Part shown: piece after piece, positions 1 through 7,862 of the stretch | Layout: every line of letters starts with the position of its first letter | How positions within the stretch are numbered: position 1 is the first letter of the stretch | Source of the DNA: Limnocylindrus sp040397235 | GTDB taxonomy: Bacteria > Chloroflexota > Limnocylindria > Limnocylindrales > Limnocylindraceae | DNA: 64,000 nucleotides | Direction of reading: 5' to 3' | Assembly: GCA_040397235.1 (NCBI GenBank) | Contig: JBBAWH010000001.1 | Coordinates: 259,896-323,895 of the forward strand | Translations under genes and position numbers: made by a program | The notes under the pieces: model-generated | Seen by the model: only the letters and a program-made list of their open reading frames with translations | Told to the model about the DNA's origin: nothing | Databases searched by the model: none

Positions 1-859
1 GCTGCGCGAGTGCGCGGAACTCAAGGTCGCGGAAGAGGGCGAGCGCCGCTTCGCGGTCATACACCCCAATTTCGCCACCCGTGGCCGGCAGGGTGAGTGG
101 CGCATCGCGATCGATGGTCATCAGCCCTTGGCCGGCAAATGCCGCATCACGGTTCGCAGCGAGCGACTCTCGGATGCGCACAGGCTCGACCTCATCGAGA
201 CGCGCGTAGAGCTGCTCTAGCGAGCCGAAGCTTGCAATCAACTTAGAGGCGGTCTTCTCGCCCACGCCTGGAACACCTGGAATGTTGTCCGAACTGTCTC
301 CCTTCAGCGACTTAAAGTCCACCATCTGCTCTGGGGTGAGGCCGTACCGCGCGAAGACTCGCTCTGGATCGTATTCAACGATCGCATCAGCGCCACCCTT
401 GGCGGTGTGCATCAGGTGCACCTTTTTGGTGACCAGCTGCAACATGTCGAGGTCCCCCGAGACGATGTGCACCTCCCAACCGTCGCGCTCCGCGGCGGTG
501 GCGATGGTGCCGATCACGTCATCCGCCTCGTACCCCGTTGCCTCAAGGAGCGGCAGCCCCAACGCCGCAACAAGGTCTCGAACGATCGGCACCTGCGAGC
601 GCAACTCATCCGGCATCGATGGCCGCTGTGCCTTGTACGCGGGGAACCGCTCATGTCGATAGGTGGTGCCCGGGGCATCGAAGGCCACAATGGCACGCTC
701 GGGATCAAGGTCGGCCATCGTCCTCAGCAGGATGCTGGTGAAGCCGTACGCGGCGTTGGTCAGCTGCCCACGGCTATTCGCCAGCGGTGGCAGCGCATGG
801 AAGGCGCGATAGATCAGCCCATAGGCATCAACGAGGAGGAGTCGGCGCTTGGTTGGCAT
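1..859 (-). CDS. polA: DNA polymerase I, N-terminal part (partial)
   Basis: The 5' end of a gene that runs off the left edge; about 286 residues are visible. They form the 5'-3' exonuclease (FEN-like) domain: the opening LLLVDAYGLIYRAFHAL, the FDAPGTTYRHERFPAYKAQRP stretch near residues 60-80, the metal-binding EADD at 111-114, and the helix-hairpin-helix DNA-binding run SDNIPGVPGVGEKTA near 193-207. In this family the domain removes RNA primers and flaps during Okazaki processing and repair. The polymerase part lies outside the window. The ATG at 859 is chosen because the family starts just before this motif and a TACCCT hexamer sits exactly 6 nt upstream, consistent with a leaderless transcript. 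Whether a 3'-5' exonuclease domain is present cannot be seen. Confidence 0.95.
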   Translation of the reverse strand, partial: MPTKRRLLLVDAYGLIYRAFHALPPLANSRGQLTNAAYGFTSILLRTMADLDPERAIVAFDAPGTTYRHERFPAYKAQRPSMPDELRSQVPIVRDLVAALGLPLLEATGYEADDVIGTIATAAERDGWEVHIVSGDLDMLQLVTKKVHLMHTAKGGADAIVEYDPERVFARYGLTPEQMVDFKSLKGDSSDNIPGVPGVGEKTASKLIASFGSLEQLYARLDEVEPVRIRESLAANRDAAFAGQGLMTIDRDAPLTLPATGGEIGVYDREAALALFRDLEFRALAQ

Positions 860-865
860 ACCGCG

Positions 866-871
866 AGGGTA
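866..871 (-). promoter_or_regulatory. Putative -10 element of leaderless polA
   Basis: TACCCT lies exactly 6 nt before the polA ATG, with no Shine-Dalgarno sequence between. Spacing matches the TANNNT-N6-start pattern seen at several other genes here. No convincing -35 is visible. Confidence 0.5.
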
Positions 872-895
872 CCGCAGGAGTGCAGAGCCCTTCGG

Positions 896-1378
896 CTAGG
901 CGCGTCGCCTCCGCACGCTCACGAAGACCACCGCAAGGCTCCCCGTCAGCAGAAGCAGAGCGGCTCCAGAGACGATGGTGGCGCCATCGAGCGTCCCCGA
1001 TGCGAGGATCTCGTCGCTCGTGCCGTCCGCCTTCACCTCCATCGAGGCGTCGGGCGCGAGGCTCGATGCGAGGGGGTCGGCGCCAGTCTCCATTCGCGCG
1101 GCGCTCTCAGCGCTGCCCGCCAACTGACCAGCAACGCCCCCAAGAAGGAGTGCGCCGGAGAGTGCGGCGCCCGCGAGGGCACCACGCGGCGCGGCGCTCA
1201 GCCAGCCGAAGAGGGCCGATCGCCAGCCGCTTGCAGCGCGCTGGGCTCGAGCCTCGGCGATACGTGCAATCTCGCTGCGCAGGGCGGGGTTGGCGAAGGG
1301 GTCGCGGGCACGGCGGGGCTCACCAGCGCGATAGGCGCTCAGCGGATCGTGCTCAGGGGTGCCAGAGGCGTTATTCAT
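896..1378 (-). CDS. Two-pass membrane protein coupled to ECF sigma factor (candidate anti-sigma)
   Basis: A 160-residue protein whose start overlaps the end of the ECF sigma gene by 8 bp, so the two are translationally coupled. It has a charged, arginine-rich cytoplasmic N-terminus (1-60), a hydrophobic segment at about 65-87, a roughly 45-residue extracytoplasmic loop and a second hydrophobic segment at about 131-154 followed by RRRRA. Genes in this position usually encode the cognate anti-sigma factor. I do not see the zinc-binding HxxxCxxC motif of the ZAS family; the protein contains no cysteine at all. Role as anti-sigma is inferred from position and topology only. Confidence 0.6.
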   Translation of the reverse strand: MNNASGTPEHDPLSAYRAGEPRRARDPFANPALRSEIARIAEARAQRAASGWRSALFGWLSAAPRGALAGAALSGALLLGGVAGQLAGSAESAARMETGADPLASSLAPDASMEVKADGTSDEILASGTLDGATIVSGAALLLLTGSLAVVFVSVRRRRA

Positions 1379-2033
1379 CTCGCTCTCCCAACGATAACGG
1401 TGCCCCAGCGGTTCCCGGCCGCAGGTCGGCGAGAAGGCGACGCAGCTCCTCGCGCCCTCGGCTGATGCGGCTCTTAATGGTCCCCACCGATACCCCCGTC
1501 AGATCAGCGATCTCTGCATAGTCATAGCCATCGACGTCGTAGAGGAGGATCGCCCGGCGTCGCTCCTCTGGGATCGCTCCGAGGGCGGTAGCCAGAGCGG
1601 CGGCGAGCTCGCTCGCCTCGGCACGCTGCGCCGGATCAGAGGCCGCCCCCGCCTGCGGCTCTGCCGCAACGCGCTCACGGTGCGCACCCTCCCCCGCCTC
1701 CTCGTGCGTTTCGCTGGCGAATGGGAGCGTCGGGTGTCGGCGCTCACGTCGCATGAGGTCGCGCGCGGCGTTCTCCACGATCCGCACGAACCATCCCCGA
1801 AGGTTGGTCGGCGCGACCCGGTCAAGGGAGCGGTACGCCGAGAGGAGTCCAGCCTGCAGGGCGTCGTCGGCGCTCGCCTCGCTCCCCGTGATGCGCAGGG
1901 CCATCCGCCACGCCAGATCGAGATCGGGGGTGAAGAGGTCGCGGAAGGCATCCTGGGAGCCCGCTCGTGCGGCGGCGAGCAGCGCCGTACGCTCCGCCCC
2001 CTCGCCTCCGCCTGCTCTACCGCCTCGTGTCAT
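1371..2033 (-). CDS. ECF-type RNA polymerase sigma factor
   Basis: A 220-residue sigma-70 family protein with only regions 2 and 4. Region 2 (about 27-95) contains the DALQAGLLSAYRSLDR core-binding/-10 recognition segment and NLRGWFVRIVENAARDLMRR. Region 4 (about 150-205) contains IPEERRRAILLYDVDGYDYAEIADLTGVSVGTIKSRISRGREELRR in overlapping blocks, a typical helix-turn-helix. Such factors redirect RNA polymerase to a small stress or envelope regulon. The start codon lies 35 bp from a divergently transcribed tRNA-Leu, and the next gene encodes a membrane protein likely to control it. The linker between regions 2 and 4 (about 105-145) is unusually long and Ala/Glu-rich. Confidence 0.9.
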   Translation of the reverse strand: MTRGGRAGGGEGAERTALLAAARAGSQDAFRDLFTPDLDLAWRMALRITGSEASADDALQAGLLSAYRSLDRVAPTNLRGWFVRIVENAARDLMRRERRHPTLPFASETHEEAGEGAHRERVAAEPQAGAASDPAQRAEASELAAALATALGAIPEERRRAILLYDVDGYDYAEIADLTGVSVGTIKSRISRGREELRRLLADLRPGTAGAPLSLGERDE

Positions 2034-2039
2034 GTGCCT

Positions 2040-2045
2040 AGTGTG
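2040..2045 (-). promoter_or_regulatory. Putative -10 element of leaderless ECF sigma gene
   Basis: CACACT sits exactly 6 nt before the ATG of the ECF sigma gene. It keeps the A at position 2 and T at position 6 of the TANNNT motif. There is no ribosome binding site between it and the start codon. Confidence 0.35.
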
Positions 2046-2054
2046 CCGCGCCGC

Positions 2055-2060
2055 TAGGAT
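2055..2060 (+). promoter_or_regulatory. Putative -10 element of tRNA-Leu(CAA)
   Basis: TAGGAT ends 8 nt before the mature 5' end of the tRNA. Same TANNNT form as other promoters in the window. Confidence 0.45.
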
Positions 2061-2068
2061 CTATGGGT

Positions 2069-2154
2069 GCCGAAGTGGCGAAATGGCAGACGCAACCGAC
2101 TCAAAATCGGTCGACTGAAAGGTCATGTGGGTTCGACTCCCACCTTCGGTACCA
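2069..2154 (+). tRNA. tRNA-Leu (anticodon CAA)
   Basis: An 86-nt class II tRNA. The acceptor GCCGAAG pairs with CTTCGGT (one G-T pair) followed by discriminator A and an encoded CCA. The anticodon stem ACCGA/TCGGT encloses CT-CAA-AA, reading UUG. A long variable arm precedes the T arm GTGGG-TTCGACT-CCCAC. It is nearly identical in body to the tRNA-Leu 28 bp downstream. Confidence 0.95.
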
Positions 2155-2169
2155 AAGCCACCGCCCCGC

Positions 2170-2175
2170 TACGAT
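2170..2175 (+). promoter_or_regulatory. Putative -10 element of tRNA-Leu(UAA)
   Basis: TACGAT ends 6 nt before the mature 5' end of the second tRNA-Leu, so this tRNA probably has its own promoter although it follows the first tRNA by only 27 bp. Confidence 0.45.
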
Positions 2176-2181
2176 AGGGGG

Positions 2182-2268
2182 GCCGAAGTGGCGAAATGGC
2201 AGACGCATCCGACTTAAAATCGGCCGGTCGATGAGATCATGCGGGTTCGAGTCCCGCCTTCGGCACCA
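2182..2268 (+). tRNA. tRNA-Leu (anticodon TAA)
   Basis: An 87-nt class II tRNA: acceptor GCCGAAG pairs perfectly with CTTCGGC, then A and an encoded CCA. The anticodon loop CT-TAA-AA reads UUA. The variable arm is long, as expected for leucine, and the T arm is GCGGG-TTCGAGT-CCCGC. Confidence 0.95.
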
Positions 2269-2289
2269 ACCACATCGCAGGGAGGCAAC

Positions 2290-2505
2290 ATGAGCGAGAA
2301 GGCATTCACACCGCGCGCTGATCGCCCTACCCTCATGCGCGAACATGGCGCCGCTCGCGCAAAGCGCGCCGCTGCAGCCGCCGGCTCAGCTGAATGGCGT
2401 ACCGCCGCTGCGGAGGTCGCAGCAATTGAGGTAGAACTTGCGAAGTTTGAGGCGCTGCGCGTTGCGCCAGCCCGAGTTGCTCGACCCGAGGCGAAGGGTA
2501 AGTAA
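2290..2505 (+). CDS. Small alanine-rich protein of unknown function
   Basis: A 71-residue ORF. The ATG at 2290 is preferred because GGAGG lies 5 nt upstream; the longer frame opening at 2239 would overlap the tRNA-Leu and is not credible. The product is basic and alanine-rich (HGAARAKRAAAAAGSAEWRTAA), has no transmembrane segment and looks mostly helical. It has a clear ribosome binding site and good codon usage for this genome, so it is probably expressed, perhaps on the tRNA transcript. I do not recognise the family. Confidence 0.55.
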   Translation: MSEKAFTPRADRPTLMREHGAARAKRAAAAAGSAEWRTAAAEVAAIEVELAKFEALRVAPARVARPEAKGK

Positions 2506-2517
2506 CTGCCCGTTGGC

Positions 2518-3558
2518 TTAGCGGCCGAGGATCGCCCCAACGACTAGCCCAACAAAGAGTGCTCCCATTGCCGGGCGCGAGGCGAGGAAGGCCGCACCAA
2601 CATGCCAGAGCGGCCAGAGCGGATATCCCGCGGGTGGGGCGGCTGGACGCGGCGCAGCAACAATCTTCAGTGCCGGTAGCGCAGAGATCGCGCCGAGTCC
2701 GGCGAGTGGCGCCACGAACCACGGGAAGATTCCGACTGCAGGGATCGCAAAGATCGCGATCCCCAGATAGCCAGCAGAGATCAGCACCGTTGTGAATACA
2801 CGCGCACGGCGCTCACCGATGCGAACGACGAAGGTCTTCACGCCGCGCGAACCGTCTGCCTCGATCTTGTCGAGATGCTTGCCGAAGAGCACGGCGGTGA
2901 CAAAGAGTGCCCATGGCAGCGTCGCGATCAACGCGATCGCATCAACGGAGCCAGTTGCTGCGAGGTAGGTTCCCCCTCCCATGAGTGGACCCCAAACGAT
3001 GAAGGCGGAGAGCTCACCGAGACCACGTCGCTTGAAGCGCAGTGGTGGATCGGTGTAGCCCCACGAGAGGATCAGGCCGGCGATCGCAAATGCGCCGATG
3101 AGTGGTTCGTTTCGGACGACCATGGTGAAGCCACCGAGGATTGCGGCCAGGGCGGTCAGCACGCCGATCGCAACAAGTAGCGTGCGGCTCGACATAGCAC
3201 CTGAGGCGATCGGATGTGGCGAGTAGTCGGCGCGCGGGTAGCCGGGTCGATCGAGGCCGTCGTGGTAATCACGCCAGTCATTCGCCAGGTTGTTTGCCGC
3301 GTGGGCCAGGTTCGCGCCGAGGAATGCGGCGAAGCCGAGGAGGATGCCGCTGACGGTGCTTCCGCCGAACGAGACATCACTGATCTTGCCGCTCCACCAG
3401 GCGAAGAGGAGGCCTTGGCCCGCGCCGAGAATCGTCAGCGGAAGGACCGAGGCGCGCGTCAGCAGCAGTGCTCGCGCGACGACCGACATGGTGCGCCAAT
3501 CAACGCCCTCTGGGGCCGACTGTCGCAGGAGGACGGAGGCGTAATCTTTGCTGCTCAT
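2518..3558 (-). CDS. menA: UbiA-family prenyltransferase, probably 1,4-dihydroxy-2-naphthoate polyprenyltransferase
   Basis: A 346-residue polytopic membrane protein. The first prenyl-diphosphate-binding Asp motif is NNLANDWRDYHDGLD (about 89-103) and the second is HLDKIEADGSRG (about 223-234); between and after them are seven to nine hydrophobic helices, as in UbiA enzymes. MenA attaches the isoprenoid tail to dihydroxynaphthoate in menaquinone synthesis, which would fit the succinate dehydrogenase elsewhere in the window. Other UbiA members (heme O, ubiquinone or chlorophyll pathways) cannot be excluded from sequence alone. It follows dnaE by 48 bp but has its own -10-like hexamer. Confidence 0.75.
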   Translation of the reverse strand: MSSKDYASVLLRQSAPEGVDWRTMSVVARALLLTRASVLPLTILGAGQGLLFAWWSGKISDVSFGGSTVSGILLGFAAFLGANLAHAANNLANDWRDYHDGLDRPGYPRADYSPHPIASGAMSSRTLLVAIGVLTALAAILGGFTMVVRNEPLIGAFAIAGLILSWGYTDPPLRFKRRGLGELSAFIVWGPLMGGGTYLAATGSVDAIALIATLPWALFVTAVLFGKHLDKIEADGSRGVKTFVVRIGERRARVFTTVLISAGYLGIAIFAIPAVGIFPWFVAPLAGLGAISALPALKIVAAPRPAAPPAGYPLWPLWHVGAAFLASRPAMGALFVGLVVGAILGR

Positions 3559-3564
3559 GCCCCT

Positions 3565-3570
3565 ATTCTC
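3565..3570 (-). promoter_or_regulatory. Putative -10 element of leaderless menA-like gene
   Basis: GAGAAT lies exactly 6 nt before the ATG at 3558. It matches positions 2, 5 and 6 of the TATAAT consensus. The intervening AGGGGC could alternatively act as a very close ribosome binding site. Confidence 0.35.
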
Positions 3571-3606
3571 CCCTCTTCTGCATAAACCTGCAGGGCCGGA
3601 TCTTCC

Positions 3607-6600
3607 TCAGGTTGCGGGGGAGATCAGCTCCAATTCGATCCCATCGCCGCCCACGCGGTCGCGCAGGATCGCGGGAAGGCCCGCATCCCATGCGACACCG
3701 TTGCGCTGCTCCATCGGCAAGAGTTGGGCGCCACCCCCCTGCGGGATATGCACCACCACACGGGTCGCCCCTGGTCGCGCACGGAGCTCCCCCTTCACGA
3801 TCTCCATGGCGCGAATCGTCTCCTCAACGGACTGGCGCGCCTTGAACTTGATATGCAGCACCGCGCCTGCGGGAATCTCTGCCGGATCAGGATTTGACAT
3901 GGCCCCTGCGAGCGGCTCTGCAGGTGGCGCCTCGACCGCGACTGACGCATCAAATTCGGCGGGTGCGCGCTCCGGCATGAGTGGTGCGCCCGCCTCCATC
4001 CCCTCAGGGACCATGCCCGCCGGAATCCCGCCGTTTGGGAGCGGCGCAACAAAGCGCTTTGCGAAGCGTCGCCCCCCGCTCGAAACGGTGAGCTTGGAGC
4101 GGACTGCATCGGCGCTGAGGCGCGTCGCCTCCTCCCACGGAACGACGGACTCAACGAGCAGCGACCACTCCTCACCGCGCTGCTCGGTGCGACCGGCGAT
4201 GAGAATCCCCTCGCCCTCGATCCAGGAGCTCTTCGTCGACTCCCACACCTGCGGGAAGGCCACGACCTCCATGCTCCCCGTGAGATCTTCCACGGTGATG
4301 ATCGCCATTGCGGCACCCTTCTTCGTCACCATCTGCCGAATGCTCAAGACGATGGCGCCGAGTGTCGCCGTCTCATCGCGGAACGACTCATCGCTAAAGT
4401 CGCCAACAAAGGTGCCCACATACGGCTGCATCGCTGGCGCAAGAGCATTCATTGGGTGATCACTGAGATAGACGCCCATCAGCTCGCGCTCCCAGCGCAG
4501 CCGTTCGCGCGTCGAGGCCTCTGTGACGTGTGGGAGTGCGGGGATCCCCGCCCCAGCGAGCTCAGGCATCGCATCGAAGAGACCGACCTGCCCAGCCGCA
4601 CGCTCGCGCTGCGCACTGGAGCCGCCGGAGATCGCGTCGTCAAGGGCGAGCAGGATCTGCGCTGGATGGCCGAAGCGGCGGAGCGCTCCAACCTTCGCCA
4701 GTGCCTCAAGGACGCGCTTGTTCGCAAGGCGCAGGTCAATGCGTTCGCAGAACTCCTGCAGCGAGGCCGCCTGCTCCCCCACTTCGCGCGCCGCAACGAT
4801 CGACTCGGCGGCAGTAGCGCCGACATTCTTGACCCCTAAGAGGCCGAAGCGGATCGCCTCTCCCTCTGGCTCAAAGTCAAGATTTGAGAAGTCAACGTCT
4901 GGGGGGAGCACTGGGATGCCAAGGCGGCGGCACTCGGCAATTGCTGCGGCGACCTTCTCCTCCTTGCTGCGGAAGGCATTCAGCACGCTGGTCATGTACT
5001 CCACGGTGTAGTTCGCCTTGAGGTACGCGGTTTGGTAGGCGATCAGGCCGTAGCAGGTCGCATGGGCCTTGTTGAATCCGTAGTTTGCGAACGGCTCAAA
5101 TGCCTCGAATACCTTTTCGATTGTGGCGCGTGCGACCCCCCGCTCGGCGGCGCTCGTGATGAACTCTTGCTTCAAGCCCGCAAGGACATCCTCTTTCTTC
5201 TTGCGCACCGCGTATCCCAGCGTGTCCGCCTTCGGGCCCGAGAAGCCACCGAGCGCAGAGGCCGCGGCCATGATGTCCTCCTGGTAGACGAAGACGCCGT
5301 ACGTTCGCTTGAGGAACGGCTCAAGGAGGGGGTGCAGATACGTCACCGCCTCCTGGCCGTGCTTGCGGCGGATGTAGGTCGGAATGTTCGCCATTGGCCC
5401 GGGCCGATAGAGCGCGACCATGGCGGCTAGGTCGTAGACGCTCGTCGGGCGCAACTCCTTGATATAGCGGCGCATGCCGGGCGACTCGAGCTGGAAGATT
5501 CCGGTCGTCTCGCCTGAGGCGAGGAGAGCGAACGTCTTCGCGTCATCCAACGGAATCTTGTCGAGATCAATCTCAATGCCGCGGGTCTCTCGAATACGAT
5601 CCACCGCCGTGCGGAGGATCGTGAGGTTCGCTAGGCCGAGGAAGTCGAACTTCAACAGGCCGAGCGCCTCTACGCCGTGCATCTCGATCTGGGTCATGAC
5701 CCCCTCGGAGTTCGTCGCGCGCTGGAGCGCCATGATCTCGGTAAGGGGCTCGCGGCTGATCACCACGCCGGCGGCGTGCGTTGAGGCGTTCCGCACCACC
5801 CCCTCTAGTTGCTCAGCGAGACCGATGAGCTGGCTGTACTCCGTGCCATCGGCGTAGGCTGCAAATTCTGGGGACTTTCGCGCCTGGGCAAGGCTGATGT
5901 TGACGAGGGCTGGCACCGATTTCGCAATACGGTCAACCTCGCTGTAGCTCTTCCCAAGCACGCGACCCACGTCGCGGATCGAGGCGCGCGCCGCCATCGT
6001 GCCGAAGGTGATGATCTGGGCGACACGGTCTTCCCCGTACTTTTGCGAGACGTAGCGAATCACCTCGTCACGGCGACCATCTTCAAAGTCGATGTCAATA
6101 TCGGGCATGGTCACGCGGTCCTCGTTCAGGAATCGCTCGAACGGAAGCTCGTAGTGCAGCGGATCTACGGGCGTGATGCCGAGCGCGTAGGTCACGATCG
6201 ACCCAGGCGCACTGCCTCGGCAGGTGGTGGCAATCCCCTGCTCTCGAGCGAAGCGCACGAAGTCGGCCACGATAAGGAAATAGGCGGCGTACCCCATTTT
6301 GATGATCACGTTGAGTTCGTACTCGAGCCGCGTACGTGCGGTGTCGCTCGGCGTGCCGAATCGACGGACGAGCCCACGCTCGGCCTCCTTGGTAAGCCAG
6401 GTCTCGACGCTCTCGCCCTCTGGCACCTCGATGTCTGGAACGCGCGTTGTGCCGAGTTCTAGGCTGAAGTCCACCATCTCGGCGATGAGCCGCGTGTTCT
6501 TGAGCAGCTCCGGGCGATCAGGGAAGAGGGCCGCCATCTGCTCTGAAGACTTGAGGTAGAAGTCGCCAGAACCAAACTTCATGCGACCCGGTGTCTCAAG

Positions 6601-7296
6601 GTTGCTCGCCGTGCCGATGCAGAGGAGCACGTCGTGCGCATCACGCTGGTCGGCGCGGACGTAGTGCAGGTCGTTCGTCAACACGAGCGGCAGACCCACT
6701 TCGGGGGCGAGACGGAAGAGCTGCTCGTTCAGGCGACGCTGCTCGGGGAGTCCGTGATCTTGCACCTCAAGGAAGAAGCGCCCCTTCCCAAAGATTTCGC
6801 CGTACTTCCCAGCGAGCGCGCGCGCGTGCTCCCAGTCATCAACCTCCAGCGCGCGTGCGATCTCGCCGTTCAAGCAGCCCGAGAGTCCGACGAGGCCCTC
6901 GGCGTGCCGCGCAAGATGGTCGTGGTCGGTACGCGGCTTGTAGTAGAGCCCATCGAGATGTGCGTCGGTCACGATCCGGCAGAGGTTGCGATAGCCCGTT
7001 GCGCTCGTCGCGAGGGCAATGAGGTGGAACGGCTGCTGATCGGCCTTCCCCTCCTTGTCGCGCATCCCACGGCGAGCGACGTACGTCTCAACGCCGATGA
7101 TCGGCTTAATCCCGTGCTTCTTCGCCGCCTGGACGAACTGGACCGAGCCGTAGAGGGCGCCGTGGTCGGTGAGGGCGATGGAGTCCATCCCGAGGCGCTT
7201 CGTCTCCTCCATCAGCGCCTCCAGGTTGCTCATGCCATCGAGCAGGCTGAACTCGCTGTGGACGTGAAGGTGCGTGAAATTAGTCTTGGCGCTCAC
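3607..7296 (-). CDS. dnaE: DNA polymerase III subunit alpha
   Basis: A 1229-residue replicative polymerase of the DnaE1 type. The N-terminal PHP domain (about 1-210) keeps its metal ligands: LHVHSEFSLLDG, ALTDHGALYGSV, IGVETYVA and TNDLHYV. The polymerase core carries the catalytic acidic motif PDIDIDFEDGRRDEVIRYV near residue 400 and CRGSAPGSIVTYALGI before it. Helix-hairpin-helix and OB-fold regions follow (IVLSIRQMVTKKGAAMAIITVED near 1000). The intact PHP site suggests possible built-in proofreading, as known in some bacteria. The start is GTG 7296, immediately before the PHP motif. It is divergent from a CoA-binding gene with only 35 bp between starts. Confidence 0.97.
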   Translation of the reverse strand: MSAKTNFTHLHVHSEFSLLDGMSNLEALMEETKRLGMDSIALTDHGALYGSVQFVQAAKKHGIKPIIGVETYVARRGMRDKEGKADQQPFHLIALATSATGYRNLCRIVTDAHLDGLYYKPRTDHDHLARHAEGLVGLSGCLNGEIARALEVDDWEHARALAGKYGEIFGKGRFFLEVQDHGLPEQRRLNEQLFRLAPEVGLPLVLTNDLHYVRADQRDAHDVLLCIGTASNLETPGRMKFGSGDFYLKSSEQMAALFPDRPELLKNTRLIAEMVDFSLELGTTRVPDIEVPEGESVETWLTKEAERGLVRRFGTPSDTARTRLEYELNVIIKMGYAAYFLIVADFVRFAREQGIATTCRGSAPGSIVTYALGITPVDPLHYELPFERFLNEDRVTMPDIDIDFEDGRRDEVIRYVSQKYGEDRVAQIITFGTMAARASIRDVGRVLGKSYSEVDRIAKSVPALVNISLAQARKSPEFAAYADGTEYSQLIGLAEQLEGVVRNASTHAAGVVISREPLTEIMALQRATNSEGVMTQIEMHGVEALGLLKFDFLGLANLTILRTAVDRIRETRGIEIDLDKIPLDDAKTFALLASGETTGIFQLESPGMRRYIKELRPTSVYDLAAMVALYRPGPMANIPTYIRRKHGQEAVTYLHPLLEPFLKRTYGVFVYQEDIMAAASALGGFSGPKADTLGYAVRKKKEDVLAGLKQEFITSAAERGVARATIEKVFEAFEPFANYGFNKAHATCYGLIAYQTAYLKANYTVEYMTSVLNAFRSKEEKVAAAIAECRRLGIPVLPPDVDFSNLDFEPEGEAIRFGLLGVKNVGATAAESIVAAREVGEQAASLQEFCERIDLRLANKRVLEALAKVGALRRFGHPAQILLALDDAISGGSSAQRERAAGQVGLFDAMPELAGAGIPALPHVTEASTRERLRWERELMGVYLSDHPMNALAPAMQPYVGTFVGDFSDESFRDETATLGAIVLSIRQMVTKKGAAMAIITVEDLTGSMEVVAFPQVWESTKSSWIEGEGILIAGRTEQRGEEWSLLVESVVPWEEATRLSADAVRSKLTVSSGGRRFAKRFVAPLPNGGIPAGMVPEGMEAGAPLMPERAPAEFDASVAVEAPPAEPLAGAMSNPDPAEIPAGAVLHIKFKARQSVEETIRAMEIVKGELRARPGATRVVVHIPQGGGAQLLPMEQRNGVAWDAGLPAILRDRVGGDGIELELISPAT

Positions 7297-7303
7297 GAGT
7301 GGC

Positions 7304-7309
7304 AGTCTA
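7304..7309 (-). promoter_or_regulatory. Putative -10 element of dnaE
   Basis: TAGACT lies 7 nt before the dnaE GTG. There is no Shine-Dalgarno sequence, so a leaderless or near-leaderless transcript is expected. Any -35 contacts would fall inside the divergent gene. Confidence 0.45.
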
Positions 7310-7319
7310 GCGATCGGCG

Positions 7320-7325
7320 TACCAT
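7320..7325 (+). promoter_or_regulatory. Putative -10 element of leaderless CoA-binding protein gene
   Basis: TACCAT lies exactly 6 nt before the ATG at 7332, separated only by CCCCCT, which cannot serve as a ribosome binding site. It is 10 bp from the divergent dnaE -10. Confidence 0.5.
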
Positions 7326-7331
7326 CCCCCT

Positions 7332-7862
7332 ATGGATGAGCAGGAACGCGCACGACTACGGGCAGCCATAGAGGCCGCCGAAGGGGGCGCCCCCGATCCC
7401 GCCGCAGCAGACGCGCTCATGCGCCGCATGCTGACGGAGAGTCGCACCATTGCGGTCGTCGGCGCCTCCCCGCGCCCGGACCGCCCCTCGCACGGCGTCC
7501 TGCGCACACTCGCCGCAGCTGGCTGGCAGATCCTCCCGATCAACCCCATGCCCGAAGCGCTGCGCGACGGGGTGGCGGGCCTCCCCTGCTACCCAACACT
7601 CCGTGCCGCTGCCGCCTCACTTCCAGCTGGCGAGCGGATCGATCTCGTTGATGTCTTTCGGCGCTCCGAAGAGTGCGAGGAGGTTGCACGCGAGGCCGTC
7701 GCGATTGGCGCTCGCGGACTCTGGCTGCAGCTTGGGGTGATTAGCCCCGCTGCCGCATTGGTCGCCGCCGAAGCATCCATCCCTTTCGTACAGGATCGCT
7801 GTCCCGCCATTGAGATTCCGCGCCTGGGCATCTCTGGACCAAACCCCCAAGTCACAGCATGA
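7332..7862 (+). CDS. CoA-binding (YccU-like) Rossmann protein
   Basis: A 176-residue protein of the CoA_binding_2/YccU family. The Rossmann nucleotide-binding turn is VVGASPRPDRPSHGV (about 41-55); the later family blocks are VDVFRRSEECEEVAREA (about 108-124), GLWLQLGVI (about 131-139) and DRCPAIEIPRL (about 156-166). Members bind CoA, but their physiological role is not settled. The N-terminal 35 residues are an extra helical extension. Its TGA overlaps the ATG of the next gene by 4 bp, so it leads a three-gene cluster with an unknown protein and a sugar kinase. Confidence 0.9.
   Translation: MDEQERARLRAAIEAAEGGAPDPAAADALMRRMLTESRTIAVVGASPRPDRPSHGVLRTLAAAGWQILPINPMPEALRDGVAGLPCYPTLRAAAASLPAGERIDLVDVFRRSEECEEVAREAVAIGARGLWLQLGVISPAAALVAAEASIPFVQDRCPAIEIPRLGISGPNPQVTA

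Noticed and set aside
407..1465. Long plus-strand reading frame of 352 codons over polA and the sigma operon
   Set aside because: It runs antisense to clear polA exonuclease and ECF-sigma coding sequence and its product is Arg/Gly/Ala-rich without any family motif; a GC-rich frame shadow.
2101..2346. Short minus-strand frames over the tRNA-Leu genes
   Set aside because: They cross both tRNAs, giving spurious peptides often seen antisense to tRNA genes.
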